From: Desulfuromonadaceae bacterium | GTDB taxonomy: Bacteria; Desulfobacterota; Desulfuromonadia; Desulfuromonadales; JAHYIW01 | Direction: 5' to 3' | Assembly (NCBI GenBank): GCA_019429445.1 | Contig: JAHYIW010000011.1 | Location: forward strand, 38,767-102,766 | Length of the DNA: 64,000 nucleotides | Part shown: piece by piece, positions 8,150 through 17,767 of the stretch | Position numbering within the stretch: the first letter of the stretch is position 1 | Layout of the letters: every line of letters begins with the position of its first letter | Notes under the pieces: generated by a model | What the model was told of the DNA's origin: nothing | Databases searched by the model: none | What the model saw: only the letters and a program-made list of their open reading frames with translations | Program-made: the position numbers and the translations under genes

Positions 8150-9454
8150 TTACCAGCGCGGCGACCAGGCGGGATGGCTGTAGTTCGCCCCTGGCGGAGT
8201 CAGGCGCCGGTCCCCTGAACCATCGGCGCGCATCACATGAATTGCCTTTTCTCCCGAAGCGTCTGCTGAATAGACCAGAAAGCGCCCGTCGGGGCTCCAG
8301 CGCGGGTGTTCCTTGTTCCCTGGTCCGTCGGTTATACGCCGTTCATCACCACCATCGCTGCGTACCGTGTAAATATCAAATTTACCGTTTTCCAGCCGAC
8401 TGAATGCAATGCGGTCACTGACCGGGCTCCAGGCCGGGGTGACATTGTATTTTCCATCGAAGGTCAGCCGCTCGACCTTCCCGGTCGGGATATCGAGGAT
8501 AAAGACGTGTGGATTGCCGCGCCGGTCGGAAACAAATGCCAGCCGATCACCGCCCGGGCTCCAGCTCGGGTCGATATCGATCGCCCAGTTGTCAGTCAGG
8601 CGTTTGCGCAGCACCCCGGACGGGCTGAGCAGGTAGAGTTCTGAATTGCCGTCATGTGACAGTGAAACCGCCAGTTCACCGCCGTCGGCGCGAAAGCGCC
8701 CGGCAATATTGAGCCCCAGACGATGAGAAATCTTCGCCTCAAAGCCGGTGTAGATTTCCTTGCGGTAAAGGTCGGGGTTGTCATCCCGATACGAGGTGAA
8801 GATCACCTCCCGCCCCAACGGTGAAAAGTCGGGGTTGAGTACCAGCGAGCGATGGTTGGTGATCTGGATCGGGTCACGCCCGTCGGTCTCCATCAGGTAG
8901 AGTTCCTTGTAGCCGGTCTGGTCGGAGATATAAGCGAGGCGGGTGTTGAACGCTCCGGCGCGCCCGGAGAGGCTTTGCAGTACCAGATCAGCGAAGGCGT
9001 GAGCCATCCGCCGCGCGTCCTGCGGTCGTCCGCGATAGCGACGCCCGGCCAGCAAGCGACCCCCGGTTACGTCATAGAGGCGTGCTTCGAGGGTCAATTC
9101 CTCGTCATCAAGCCGATAGGCCCCCTTGATGACACTCTCGGCACTCAATAGCCGCCACTGACTGAAATCGACAGCGGTGCTGGTCAGCCCGATCCGCCCG
9201 GCGTCGGACAGAAACGTCGCGCTGTCGATCAGGGTGAAGATGCCGCTCAGATCGAAATCAGAGCGCAGGGTAATGGCGACTTCCGCCGCCAGGTCGGGGC
9301 GCTCCACGCCGTCGAGTGGCAGAAAACGGGTCAAGGCCAGAGGGACAGTCTGCTGTCCCGGCTCACGCAGGGTGATGCGCGAGGTATCGGCCAGTGCTGC
9401 TCCGGCACAACTGACTAACAGCATCAATAGTAAGGCAATACGAAAAAATATCAC
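8150..9454 (-). CDS. tolB: TolB, periplasmic component of the Tol-Pal system
   Basis: 434 residues with a signal peptide (MIFFRIALLLMLLVSCAGAALA), an N-terminal TolB domain (residues ~25-170) and a C-terminal beta-propeller. Propeller repeats of the PD40 type are visible as PDFSPLGREVIFTSYRDD, PSWSPGGDRLAFVSDRRG, PAWSPVSDRIAFSRLENG and PRWSPDGRFLVYSADASG. TolB links inner-membrane TolQRA to outer-membrane Pal and helps envelope constriction at division. The start is GTG, sharing one base with the tolA stop, so translation is coupled. It is the last gene of the operon here; the usual next gene, pal, is missing and repeats begin at once. Confidence 0.93.
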   Translation of the reverse strand: MIFFRIALLLMLLVSCAGAALADTSRITLREPGQQTVPLALTRFLPLDGVERPDLAAEVAITLRSDFDLSGIFTLIDSATFLSDAGRIGLTSTAVDFSQWRLLSAESVIKGAYRLDDEELTLEARLYDVTGGRLLAGRRYRGRPQDARRMAHAFADLVLQSLSGRAGAFNTRLAYISDQTGYKELYLMETDGRDPIQITNHRSLVLNPDFSPLGREVIFTSYRDDNPDLYRKEIYTGFEAKISHRLGLNIAGRFRADGGELAVSLSHDGNSELYLLSPSGVLRKRLTDNWAIDIDPSWSPGGDRLAFVSDRRGNPHVFILDIPTGKVERLTFDGKYNVTPAWSPVSDRIAFSRLENGKFDIYTVRSDGGDERRITDGPGNKEHPRWSPDGRFLVYSADASGEKAIHVMRADGSGDRRLTPPGANYSHPAWSPRW

Positions 9455-10293
9455 TAGCGTCGTTTCTTGATGGTTTCAACTTCGAAAAACACATCAAACT
9501 CCTGAGGCCCTTCCAGCGGGAAAGGCAGTTTTTTTGATTTAAGGATGGCACTCTTGGCTGACTGATCAAAGATCGCGCTACCGGAACTGGCCACCAGATT
9601 GAAATTGATCAGCTCACCGGCGGCGTTATATTTGACCAGAAAATTGGCGTCAGATTCATTCCCCTTGAGTTGATAGGGGGAGAAGGTCCAGTTCTCGGTC
9701 AGATAGGCCCTGACTTTGGCAACCAGTTCGGCACCGCCATCCTGTCCCCCTGACTCTGGAGTTGCAACCGGCGCGTCGAGTCCGGCCTTGAGCTGCGCCA
9801 GCTTGTCCCTGATCACGGCGATATCGTCCTGGGCCTGTTGTTGCTGCAACGCCTCGATCCGCTTTGCGACCGCACTCAAATCGCGTTCGCTGGGGCGCGG
9901 CGGAGTTGTTGGCAGCGTAACCGCCGGTGGTGCAGGCTTGACCGGTACCTTCCTGGCTACCGGCTTTGCAGGCGGTGGGGGGAGCGGTAGCGGTTCAACC
10001 ACCGGTTTCGGTGGCACCTTTTGGGGGGTCGGTTCGACCACCGCCGGTGCGGCCTGGGGTGGCTCAGCTTTGGACACCACCGGCCCCGGAGGTTTTGGGG
10101 CCGGCAAGGTCAGCAGATCGACGTGGTAAATATTCTGCAGTGGTGCAACCCGAGGGAAAAAACTGTTATTTCCGAAGACCAGAAAAACCAGCAGGTGCAG
10201 GCCGAGGGACACCAGCAGCATCCTCCCGAAACCGGAATTTCGGGAGTGACTGATGCCGCTGCGGCGAAAGTTATTTTGCGTCTTTACGGGCAT
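9454..10293 (-). CDS. tolA: TolA/TonB-type periplasm-spanning protein
   Basis: 279 residues. A single N-terminal membrane helix (MLLVSLGLHLLVFLVFG, about residues 25-41) is followed by a long Pro/Lys/Val-rich segment (KPPGPVVSKAEPPQAAPAVV), a short coiled coil (RIEALQQQQAQDD), and a C-terminal TonB/TolA fold with VRAYLTENWTFSPYQL and ANFLVKYNAAGELINFNLV. In the Tol system it carries proton-motive energy from TolQR to TolB and Pal. Position between tolR and tolB supports TolA over TonB. The proline-rich linker is more TonB-like than the Ala/Lys helix of the E. coli protein, as is common outside Gammaproteobacteria. Confidence 0.9.
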   Translation of the reverse strand: MPVKTQNNFRRSGISHSRNSGFGRMLLVSLGLHLLVFLVFGNNSFFPRVAPLQNIYHVDLLTLPAPKPPGPVVSKAEPPQAAPAVVEPTPQKVPPKPVVEPLPLPPPPAKPVARKVPVKPAPPAVTLPTTPPRPSERDLSAVAKRIEALQQQQAQDDIAVIRDKLAQLKAGLDAPVATPESGGQDGGAELVAKVRAYLTENWTFSPYQLKGNESDANFLVKYNAAGELINFNLVASSGSAIFDQSAKSAILKSKKLPFPLEGPQEFDVFFEVETIKKRR

Positions 10294-10310
10294 GCGGTTA
10301 ACAACCGGGG

Positions 10311-10733
<423 letters not shown>

Positions 10734-10736
10734 CGC

Positions 10737-11408
10737 CTAATCCTTCCGCATGGTGCGTTCGACGATGTTGAGGAATTCCTGGCTGAAGTTGTCCATTTCG
10801 CCGGTGAGGATATTGACCTTGTTGACGAAGTGATTGTAGGCCACGACCGCCGGAATTGCCGCCATCAGACCGATAGCGGTCGCGACCAGTGCCTCGGAGA
10901 TGCCGGGAGCGACCACGGCCAGTGACGCACTCCCTGACTGGCCGATGCCGCGAAAGGAATCCATGATCCCCCAAACGGTGCCGAACAGGCCGATAAATGG
11001 CGCGGTCGATCCGGTGGTGGCAAGAAAAGTCAAAAATTTTTCCAGCCGATGCGTTTCCAGGGTGGTCGCCCGGCGCAGTGTCCGCGCCACCCGATCGACG
11101 CCGCCAAGGTCAGCGCTCAACCCGGCGAGCTCCGGTTCCCCTTCGCGGCGCTGCAACTTCACCAGCTCCTGATAGCTTTCGCGAAAGAGAACCGCCAGCG
11201 GGGAGTTGGGGAAATTGCCCAGCCCCTTGCCGATCAGGTCGAAACGTTTCTTGCTCCAGAAAAACTCCAGAAAAGCGCTCGACTCACGCGTGGCGCGGTG
11301 GATCACCAGCAGTTTATAAAAAATGATTGTCCACGATACGATCGAAAAATAAGCAAGTACCAGCAGCACCAGTTTAACGACCGGGCCAGCGTTCCAGATC
11401 AGATCCAA
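10737..11408 (-). CDS. tolQ: TolQ, MotA/TolQ/ExbB proton channel protein
   Basis: 223 residues with three membrane segments: VVKLVLLVLAYFSIVSWTII near the start, GSTAPFIGLFGTVWGIMDSF, and ALVATAIGLMAAIPAVVAY. The GLFGTVWGI and ATAIGLMAAIPAVV motifs are diagnostic of the ExbB/TolQ family. It forms the proton channel with TolR. The start is TTG at 11408, with AGGAGG seven bases upstream and no ATG available. It heads the tolQRAB operon; the usual upstream thioesterase gene ybgC is not present. Confidence 0.93.
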   Translation of the reverse strand: MDLIWNAGPVVKLVLLVLAYFSIVSWTIIFYKLLVIHRATRESSAFLEFFWSKKRFDLIGKGLGNFPNSPLAVLFRESYQELVKLQRREGEPELAGLSADLGGVDRVARTLRRATTLETHRLEKFLTFLATTGSTAPFIGLFGTVWGIMDSFRGIGQSGSASLAVVAPGISEALVATAIGLMAAIPAVVAYNHFVNKVNILTGEMDNFSQEFLNIVERTMRKD

Positions 11409-11581
11409 GGCAAAGCCTCCTTCAAGATGGTCAGAATGAATGCTGCTGATTATCGGTTATCGACGGCGGCAAGTCAACGCTCTCGAAACGATTTACGGTC
11501 CTGCAATCCGAGAACGCCCTGAAGTGAGTGGAGCTGATCAATTTGGTGCTTTTGGGTTTTTCTTCTTCTGCGGTGTTTTTT

Positions 11582-12427
11582 TTACTTCTGTTTTTCCAAT
11601 TTCTTCTTGGCGCTTTCAACCTGCTTGATACCTTGCTCCGGGGTCGGCAGCGACTCAGGCATGGTTCCTCCCAAATCTTTGATCGTCTGCCGGACTTTCT
11701 GCCCGACCTCGTAATGAGTTTGGTTGGCTTGCTGCTTCCCCCGCACCTGCTCACGCATGAGCTTTTCTTCGGTCTGGGTGGCGCGGAAGAGGTTGGCGGC
11801 CAGTTCGGTACTCCCCATGTGGTCGAGAATCTTCTGGCTCTTCTTCAACCCCTTGCGCGCGTGAATCTCTCTGGCCGCCAGTCCGCCGTAGAGACCGCGA
11901 TATCCGTGATCCTGAAAAATAGCGTAATCCAGACTTGTCTCCACCCCGGCATCCTTGGCCGCCGCCGCCAGATATTTGTTGTGCTGGACCAGTTCGTTGC
12001 GGATCGCCAAGCGCTTTTCGTCTTCGCTAAGACAGGCAAATTTCTCATCATCGGCCAGTTCTTGCCGTCGGGTCTGAATGGCAAAGTAGGTCTGGCCGTT
12101 GGCGATGATCGGCTTGGCGGGGTCGGCATTCTGTACAACCAGATAGCAGGCGTAACGGGAAAGCCGCAAATTTTCAACTTGTCGTTTCGCGCCAGAACCG
12201 ATTTCGACCATAGTGAGGACATCCTCAAAATGGTCTTCCGCCGTTTGGCCGCTATTAACGCAAGCCTCTTTGGCTCGTTCGATGACGGGCAAAAAATGAC
12301 GATACTGGGAATACTCAAGGACTCCGGCGAGTTGCCGCGCCAACCAATATTCGTTGCCATCGGAGTCAATCTGGCGCAGTCCCTCGAATGTAGCGTGGTG
12401 TTTTTCTTCAGTACGTTTTTCCGTCAT
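11582..12427 (-). CDS. dinD: DinD-like DNA-damage-inducible protein D
   Basis: 281 residues matching DinD, a BRO-N-type protein that in E. coli is SOS-induced and inhibits RecA filaments. Typical stretches are EYWLARQLAGVLEYSQYRHF, FEDVLTMVEIGSGAKRQ, LSRYACYLVVQNADPAKPII and IRNELVQHNKYLAAAAKDAG. The C-terminus is lysine-rich. No clear LexA box was identified upstream. The ATG overlaps, by ATGA, the stop that the preceding type IIG gene would have if its C-terminal frameshift were repaired, so the two were probably a coupled pair. This context suggests a role in phage defence or DNA-damage response rather than housekeeping. Confidence 0.85.
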   Translation of the reverse strand: MTEKRTEEKHHATFEGLRQIDSDGNEYWLARQLAGVLEYSQYRHFLPVIERAKEACVNSGQTAEDHFEDVLTMVEIGSGAKRQVENLRLSRYACYLVVQNADPAKPIIANGQTYFAIQTRRQELADDEKFACLSEDEKRLAIRNELVQHNKYLAAAAKDAGVETSLDYAIFQDHGYRGLYGGLAAREIHARKGLKKSQKILDHMGSTELAANLFRATQTEEKLMREQVRGKQQANQTHYEVGQKVRQTIKDLGGTMPESLPTPEQGIKQVESAKKKLEKQK

Positions 12428-12530
12428 AACAATCCCCCTCCAGATGGTGATAAAAATGCTTGAGGCAGAATTCTTTCCGGCATCAGATTGATTTCGCTCA
12501 GTGTCTGTTCAATGCCTCGGCGCATTGGTT

Positions 12531-15296
12531 TCAGCTCAGCCAGGGCCTGTGACGTGCACTGTTGCTCGGCGATTTTTTCTGCGTCGCGGTGGCCAACGGG
12601 GCAACAAGTTGTTGATAACGTTCAAAAAGAAAGGCGACGCGCTCAGCTTCACTTTTGAAGGTGGTCTTGCCGTAGGCGGCATCAACAGCGCGATCCAGAG
12701 TCTGGTGCGCCTTGACCAGCGGCGACGGCATGGTCAGTGGGTCGTAAAGGTCGGCGAGGGTGGCGTTTGGAAACTGGGCGCGGGCGTCGAGGACGCTTTG
12801 CGCGGCGGCTTCGATGGTGGCTTGTTGCTTTTCGGTCGGGGTGGGCCAGGGGAAGTTGTTGTAGACAATCCCTGACGAGTAACGGTAGTCACTTTTCAGG
12901 CGGCCACAGACAGCGCGCATCCATGAGTTGTGCATGGTTGATGAGAGGATGCCGAGGTGATAATAGGTGGCAGAAGGAAGGATCTTGACAAGATTGCTAC
13001 AGAGGGTATTTGGAGACATGAATCCGATTGGAATAAAGGGACGCCGTTCAGAGGAAACTTCAGGAATAACAAGATAATTTTCGTCTGGCATGTTTTCAAC
13101 ATGAAAGCGTGTCGGTGTTGCAGCCAGTTTTTGGGTCGGCGCACTTCTGGACGCCAGACGAAAAGCCCGCACCGCTTCGACTCGTTTCAGCGCCTCAGGT
13201 AGCCGATGCAGCTCTTCCGGGGGGCAGTCGCCCAACCAGAGGCACCAGCGCTCATACCCGTTGATGAACTCATCGGAACCGATCCAGCGGCGGAACCATT
13301 GTGCTGCTGCCGGTTCTTTTATCAGAAAACTTGTTTTTTCATCTGTGGTAAAAAGATAATTTCCGCCATCGATCGGTTTGTTGCCGATCCCTATTTTAGG
13401 CACTGTGCATAATGGGGTCGTGCGGTTTTGCAGGACCACAATTGGCCCATCCACCAGATACGGATTGATGCTATTCACCTTGACGACGTGAGGCTCGCTT
13501 CTCGGTGTATCGTAATCGAAGAGCCATTTTTCGGCTGCGTCCTGTAAACCGAAACCGACAATGACGCAATGCACTGCGGCTTTGCCGCGTGCTTCGCTGT
13601 TCCACTGAAAGGTTCGGTGCGCAAAGTTAATCTTGATGCCGCGTCGGAAAAGGTCAGGCCAAAGCACACCAACCTGCTCTCCCTGAGTGATGGAGTTGGT
13701 GGAAACGAAGGCGGCACGAATTCTCGGATTGTCTGCCATGTATTCCGTCGCTTTGCGGTACCAGCAAGTCACATAATCGAGAACCCCGGCACCCTTGACG
13801 TCATGAAAGATCGACGCAACCTCTGTCCGCTGTTGGCCGTCCAGAAATTTTGAGCCAATGAACGGTGGATTCCCCAGCAGATACGACAACCGCTCCGGTG
13901 CGATCACCTCGCGCCAGTCGATCTGCAACGCATTCCCATGCACGATATGTGGCGCTTTTTTCAGCGGCAGGCGGGCGAAGTAGAGGCCGAACTCTTCAGA
14001 GACTTTGAGGTTCATCTGGTGATCAACCAGCCACAGCGCCACCTCGGCGATCCGTGCCGGCCATTCTTCAATCTCGATGCCGTGGAACTGGTCGACATTG
14101 ACACCGATGAGCTCGAAAACATTGAGCATCAATTGATCGCCCTGACGCACCTGACGCAACACTTCCAGCTCCAGCAGGCGCAGTTCGCGGTAGGCGATGA
14201 CGAGAAAGTTGCCGCAACCGCAGGCGGGGTCGAAAAACGTCAGGCGCGATAGTTTTTTATGAAATTCGAACAGGCGGTTGCGGTTGTTTTTAACCTTATG
14301 AAATTCGGTTTTCAGCTCGTCAAGAAAGAGCGGACCAATCAGCTTCAGGATGTTGCTTTCGCTGGTGTAATGCGCGCCGAGGTTGCGTCGTGCCTTGGTG
14401 TCCATGATGCTCTGGAAGAGCGAACCGAAGATCGCCGGGCTGATGCGGCTCCAGTCGAGGGCGCAGCAGTCGAGTAACGCTTCGCGCATCTTCCGGTCGC
14501 AAGCGGCGATGGGGAGTGTTTCGGCGAAAAGCTGGCCGTTGACGTAGGGGAAGGCGGCGAGCTGTTCGTCGAGGGTTTTTGGCCGCTTCTCCGGCGGGGT
14601 ATCAAGCACCTGAAATAATTGCGCAAGGTGCATGCCGAGATCGGAGCCGTCCTCATGGGTACGCTGTTCAAGGTAATCCTGAAATGCGCAGCGTTCAAAG
14701 AGGGCGGTATCTTCGGCGAACTGGCAAAAGAGCAAACGCACCAGCAGCACTTCAAGGGGATGCCCTTCGTAGCCTGCATCGCGCAGCAGGTCGTGCAGCT
14801 TGCCGAGTTTTTCAGCGGCCTGAATATTGACCGGGTCTTGCTGGCCGAAACTGCGGGTCTGGTACCCGGCAATGAAACCGAACAGGTGGATATGATCGGG
14901 GAGGGCGGCGAGGGGGAAGTCGTGTTGCTCACCGGTGTCGAGGTCGAAGAGACGGAAGCGGGCGAAGTCGGAAACCAGTACATAGCGGGGCAGGTCGCGC
15001 TCCTTCAGACCAGGGAAATAATCGAACGCCTGCCGGGCGGCGCGCTCCAGATCCCTGCCGCGCGATTTGTGTTCAACCAGCAGCACTCCTTTCCAGAGCA
15101 GGTCGATGAAGCCGCCGCGACCATCCCCTTTTTTAACCGGTGCCTCAAACGATGCCAGGCGGCGGCGAGTCATTCCGAAGACATCAAAAAATCCATCCCA
15201 GAAACTCTTGGCTTCCGCATCTTCTGATGTCTCATCGACCCATTCACGAGCAAAGGCAAGCGAACGGTCACGTATTTCATTCCAGGAAAGCGGCAC
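12531..15296 (-). CDS. Type IIG (MmeI-like) restriction-methyltransferase, C-terminus frameshifted
   Basis: About 921 residues combining nuclease, methyltransferase and recognition domains. Near the N-terminus, FIDLLWKGVLLVEHKSRG gives the D...E-x-K nuclease signature. A helical spacer follows, then SAM motif I FDPACGCGNFLVIAY, motif IV LGNPPFIGS, and the MmeI-type recognition region (WFRRWIGSDEFINGYERWCL, YLVIPEVSSERRPFIPIGF). GTG at 15296 was chosen because GGGGG lies seven bases upstream; an ATG at 15329 has no ribosome site. In the A run at 12573-12578 the frame slips. Reading the other frame gives KKIAEQQCTSQALAELKP and continues to a TGA overlapping the dinD ATG. No separate specificity gene is expected. 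Confidence 0.85.
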   Translation of the reverse strand: MPLSWNEIRDRSLAFAREWVDETSEDAEAKSFWDGFFDVFGMTRRRLASFEAPVKKGDGRGGFIDLLWKGVLLVEHKSRGRDLERAARQAFDYFPGLKERDLPRYVLVSDFARFRLFDLDTGEQHDFPLAALPDHIHLFGFIAGYQTRSFGQQDPVNIQAAEKLGKLHDLLRDAGYEGHPLEVLLVRLLFCQFAEDTALFERCAFQDYLEQRTHEDGSDLGMHLAQLFQVLDTPPEKRPKTLDEQLAAFPYVNGQLFAETLPIAACDRKMREALLDCCALDWSRISPAIFGSLFQSIMDTKARRNLGAHYTSESNILKLIGPLFLDELKTEFHKVKNNRNRLFEFHKKLSRLTFFDPACGCGNFLVIAYRELRLLELEVLRQVRQGDQLMLNVFELIGVNVDQFHGIEIEEWPARIAEVALWLVDHQMNLKVSEEFGLYFARLPLKKAPHIVHGNALQIDWREVIAPERLSYLLGNPPFIGSKFLDGQQRTEVASIFHDVKGAGVLDYVTCWYRKATEYMADNPRIRAAFVSTNSITQGEQVGVLWPDLFRRGIKINFAHRTFQWNSEARGKAAVHCVIVGFGLQDAAEKWLFDYDTPRSEPHVVKVNSINPYLVDGPIVVLQNRTTPLCTVPKIGIGNKPIDGGNYLFTTDEKTSFLIKEPAAAQWFRRWIGSDEFINGYERWCLWLGDCPPEELHRLPEALKRVEAVRAFRLASRSAPTQKLAATPTRFHVENMPDENYLVIPEVSSERRPFIPIGFMSPNTLCSNLVKILPSATYYHLGILSSTMHNSWMRAVCGRLKSDYRYSSGIVYNNFPWPTPTEKQQATIEAAAQSVLDARAQFPNATLADLYDPLTMPSPLVKAHQTLDRAVDAAYGKTTFKSEAERVAFLFERYQQLVAPLATATQKKSPSNSARHRPWLS

Positions 15297-15532
15297 GGTA
15301 TAACCCCCACAAATTGTCATTTTCAGCATAAAAATGGGTGAGAAACAGGAACAGAAAAAACACGAGCGTTGTTTACTGTGTTGTCCGGGAGATTAACAAC
15401 AGTGTCCGGCACAAATAACGATTTTGCCAATATGCCTCATCCGGGAACTTGTCGTCAATGACTTGCCCTCAGCGCGAGTTCCGTGGACATTTTACACAAC
15501 GCTTCCACGGAGCGGAGGAAACTCCCCCACAA

Positions 15533-16177
15533 TCACAAATAGCGTGCCAAATTGTCCCGTACATACTGCGCGGTTGCTGACCTGGGGGAGCGTTCGAGCA
15601 GGGCCAGAACGCTTCCCCAGTCATCGCAATCCTCCCACTGGCCAACCGTTGCGCAGCTCAGGTTGAACGCTGCGGCCCGTCGCTGCGTTGCCGCAAACAC
15701 TTCCGTCGTGCTCCAGGGGATCCCGGCGAAGAGTTCGGGGTGATGTTGCGACTCACCGATCAGGACGTAGCCGCCGTCACCGGCGGGGATGGTCACGCAA
15801 GCGTGCTCGCGCAGTGCTGAGAACGCCGCGTCAACCAGCTTCGGTGGCAGATCCGGGCTATCACTGCCGATCAGTGCCGCACGCTGGTAGCCGTCGGCAA
15901 GGAGGTCCCGCAACGCCTGTTCCAGGCGGGTGCCGAGATCGCCCTCCGCCTGGGGGCGCAACTGCAAGTGGGGAAAGTGCTGTCGAAAATAATCACCCGT
16001 TCCGCTGTGAAACAAGACCAGATCAATACCTAACGTACTGAAAACGTTGATTGTTTCATGCAGCGCGGTCTGATAAAAAGCCGCCGCCTCGGCCCCCGTC
16101 AAGGGCGGACAAAGACGCGTCTTTACTTTTCCCGCTGCGGGGGGCTTGGCAAAAATGCCCAGAACAGCATCAGTCAT
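15533..16177 (-). CDS. TIGR04282/DUF2064 family glycosyltransferase-like protein
   Basis: 214 residues. The start AVLGIFAKPPAAGKVKTRL has the AKxPxxGxVKTRL motif of this nucleotidyl/glycosyltransferase-fold family. ALIGSDSPDLPPKLVDAA carries the acidic metal-binding site, and PAGDGGYVLIG the family glycine motif. The substrate is unknown. It is the last minus-strand gene after pyk, queC and folE2, separated from folE2 by about 50 bases. Confidence 0.85.
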   Translation of the reverse strand: MTDAVLGIFAKPPAAGKVKTRLCPPLTGAEAAAFYQTALHETINVFSTLGIDLVLFHSGTGDYFRQHFPHLQLRPQAEGDLGTRLEQALRDLLADGYQRAALIGSDSPDLPPKLVDAAFSALREHACVTIPAGDGGYVLIGESQHHPELFAGIPWSTTEVFAATQRRAAAFNLSCATVGQWEDCDDWGSVLALLERSPRSATAQYVRDNLARYL

Positions 16178-16228
16178 CGGGAGAAATTCTTTTGATAAAA
16201 AAGTGACTTGTCCACTATTTCAACAGGG

Positions 16229-17023
16229 TTATCCACAACCATTCAGGGCGCGGTCGATCTCGATCTGCGCATAGGCTGAATGGTTGTGAATCGATTCAAA
16301 GTTTTCACATTCGACCCGGAACCAGAGAATATCGACGTTATTCATCAGCGTCTCGGTCACCGCCCGCACCAGATCCTCGACGAACATCGGGTTGTCGTAC
16401 GCCTGCTCGGTCACTGCCTTTTCATCTTCGCGTTTGAGCAGGGAATAGACCGGTGCACTGGCGCAGCGTTCGACCATTTCGATCAGATCCTCGATCCAGA
16501 TATGACCGCGATAACGAATGCACACATTGATAACGCTACGTTGATTGTGGGCCCCGCGTTCGCTGATTTCGCGCGAGCAGGGGCAGAGCGAGGTCACCGG
16601 CACCGCCACGCCGAGGATAAAGTCCTGATTTTCATCAAGGGTTCCGATCATCCGGCACTGATAATCCATCAAGCCGCTTGCGCCGGAGACCGGCGCGCGT
16701 TTTTCAATAAAATAGGGGAATTCCAGTTCCAGATGAGCCCGCGAGGCTTCGAGTCGGGATTTCATCTCGCGCAGGATGGTGTCGATACTTTCGACGCTGA
16801 TTTCGCCGTGATAGAGATTGAGGATCTCGATAAAGCGGCTCATGTGCGTCCCCTTGAACTGATGGGGAAGATCAACGTACATGTTGACGCGGGCGACGGT
16901 ATGTTGTTGTTCCTTGTGCTTGTCGAGCACCACGATCGGGTAGCGGATATTCTTGACCCCCACCTTGTCAATGGCGATACGCCGGGTATCCGGGGATTTT
17001 TGCAGGTCAGGCATGGTTTTCAT
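16229..17023 (-). CDS. folE2: GTP cyclohydrolase FolE2
   Basis: 264 residues of the type IB GTP cyclohydrolase family. It converts GTP to 7,8-dihydroneopterin triphosphate, the first step for folate and for the deazapurine queuosine. Seen features include GVKNIRYPIVVLDK, a KRAPVSGASGLMDY stretch, the metal-binding cysteine region VTSLCPCSREISERGAHNQR, and the C-terminal VECENFESIHNHSAYA with His/Glu ligands. Length matches the family. It is 12 bases downstream of queC, consistent with a shared role supplying queuosine precursors. Confidence 0.95.
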   Translation of the reverse strand: MKTMPDLQKSPDTRRIAIDKVGVKNIRYPIVVLDKHKEQQHTVARVNMYVDLPHQFKGTHMSRFIEILNLYHGEISVESIDTILREMKSRLEASRAHLELEFPYFIEKRAPVSGASGLMDYQCRMIGTLDENQDFILGVAVPVTSLCPCSREISERGAHNQRSVINVCIRYRGHIWIEDLIEMVERCASAPVYSLLKREDEKAVTEQAYDNPMFVEDLVRAVTETLMNNVDILWFRVECENFESIHNHSAYAQIEIDRALNGCG

Positions 17024-17035
17024 TGCGGGCCTCTC

Positions 17036-17716
17036 TCAGGCGTAGGGGAGCGGGTCAACGGTTCCCGCCTCGGCAAAACCTTTCAGCCGCAGACGACAGG
17101 AATCACACCGGCCACAGGCCAGGCCGGCAGGGGTTGGATCGTAACAGGAATGGGTCAGTCCATAGTCGACCCCCAGGGCGAGACCGCGACGCACGATATC
17201 GGCTTTACTCAAATAGAGCAAAGGAGCGTGAATACGGTAAACACCCCGCCCGTCGACTCCGGCGGCGGTGGCCAGATTGGCCAATTTTTCAAAGGCATCG
17301 ATATACTCGGGACGACAATCGGGGTAACCGGAATAGTCGCGGGCATTGACGCCGATAAAGATATCAAAAGCACCGAGGGCCTCTGCCCAGCCGAGGGCAA
17401 AGGAGAGAAAAATGGTGTTGCGGGCCGGTACATAAGTGACCGGAATACCGGCATCAAAATCACCGTCCTTGGGCACGGCAATGTCGGCAGTCAGCGCGCT
17501 CCCGCCGATTTTACGCAGATCGATGGTGACGACCTGATGCTCTGCCACCCCCTGTCGCGGGGCGTATGCACACGCCCTGTCCAGCTCGATGGCGTGGCGT
17601 TGACCGTAGGCGAAGCTCATCGCATAGGGGGTGAACCCTGCCTCGCGCGCGATGGCCAGACAGGTCGTCGAATCGAGTCCGCCGCTGTAAAGGACGACCG
17701 CTTTCTTTTCACTCAT
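17036..17716 (-). CDS. queC: 7-cyano-7-deazaguanine synthase QueC
   Basis: 226 residues. It converts 7-carboxy-7-deazaguanine to preQ0 using ATP and ammonia. The ATP pyrophosphatase loop [13 protein letters not shown] is at residues ~12-24. The C-terminal zinc knuckle is [39 protein letters not shown] and [18 protein letters not shown] are standard QueC stretches. It sits between pyk and folE2 with a 51-base gap to pyk; no preQ1 riboswitch fits in that gap. Confidence 0.95.
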   Translation of the reverse strand: MSEKKAVVLYSGGLDSTTCLAIAREAGFTPYAMSFAYGQRHAIELDRACAYAPRQGVAEHQVVTIDLRKIGGSALTADIAVPKDGDFDAGIPVTYVPARNTIFLSFALGWAEALGAFDIFIGVNARDYSGYPDCRPEYIDAFEKLANLATAAGVDGRGVYRIHAPLLYLSKADIVRRGLALGVDYGLTHSCYDPTPAGLACGRCDSCRLRLKGFAEAGTVDPLPYA

Positions 17717-17767
17717 GGTTCCTCATTGATGGTCGGTTTGAATCGCGTTAATGCGCGTCGTTCGCGG

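Noticed and set aside
7205..8218. Several ORFs of 60-140 residues in the 7-8 kb region
   Set aside because: They are translations of the duplicated hairpin repeat and share the same peptides in different frames.
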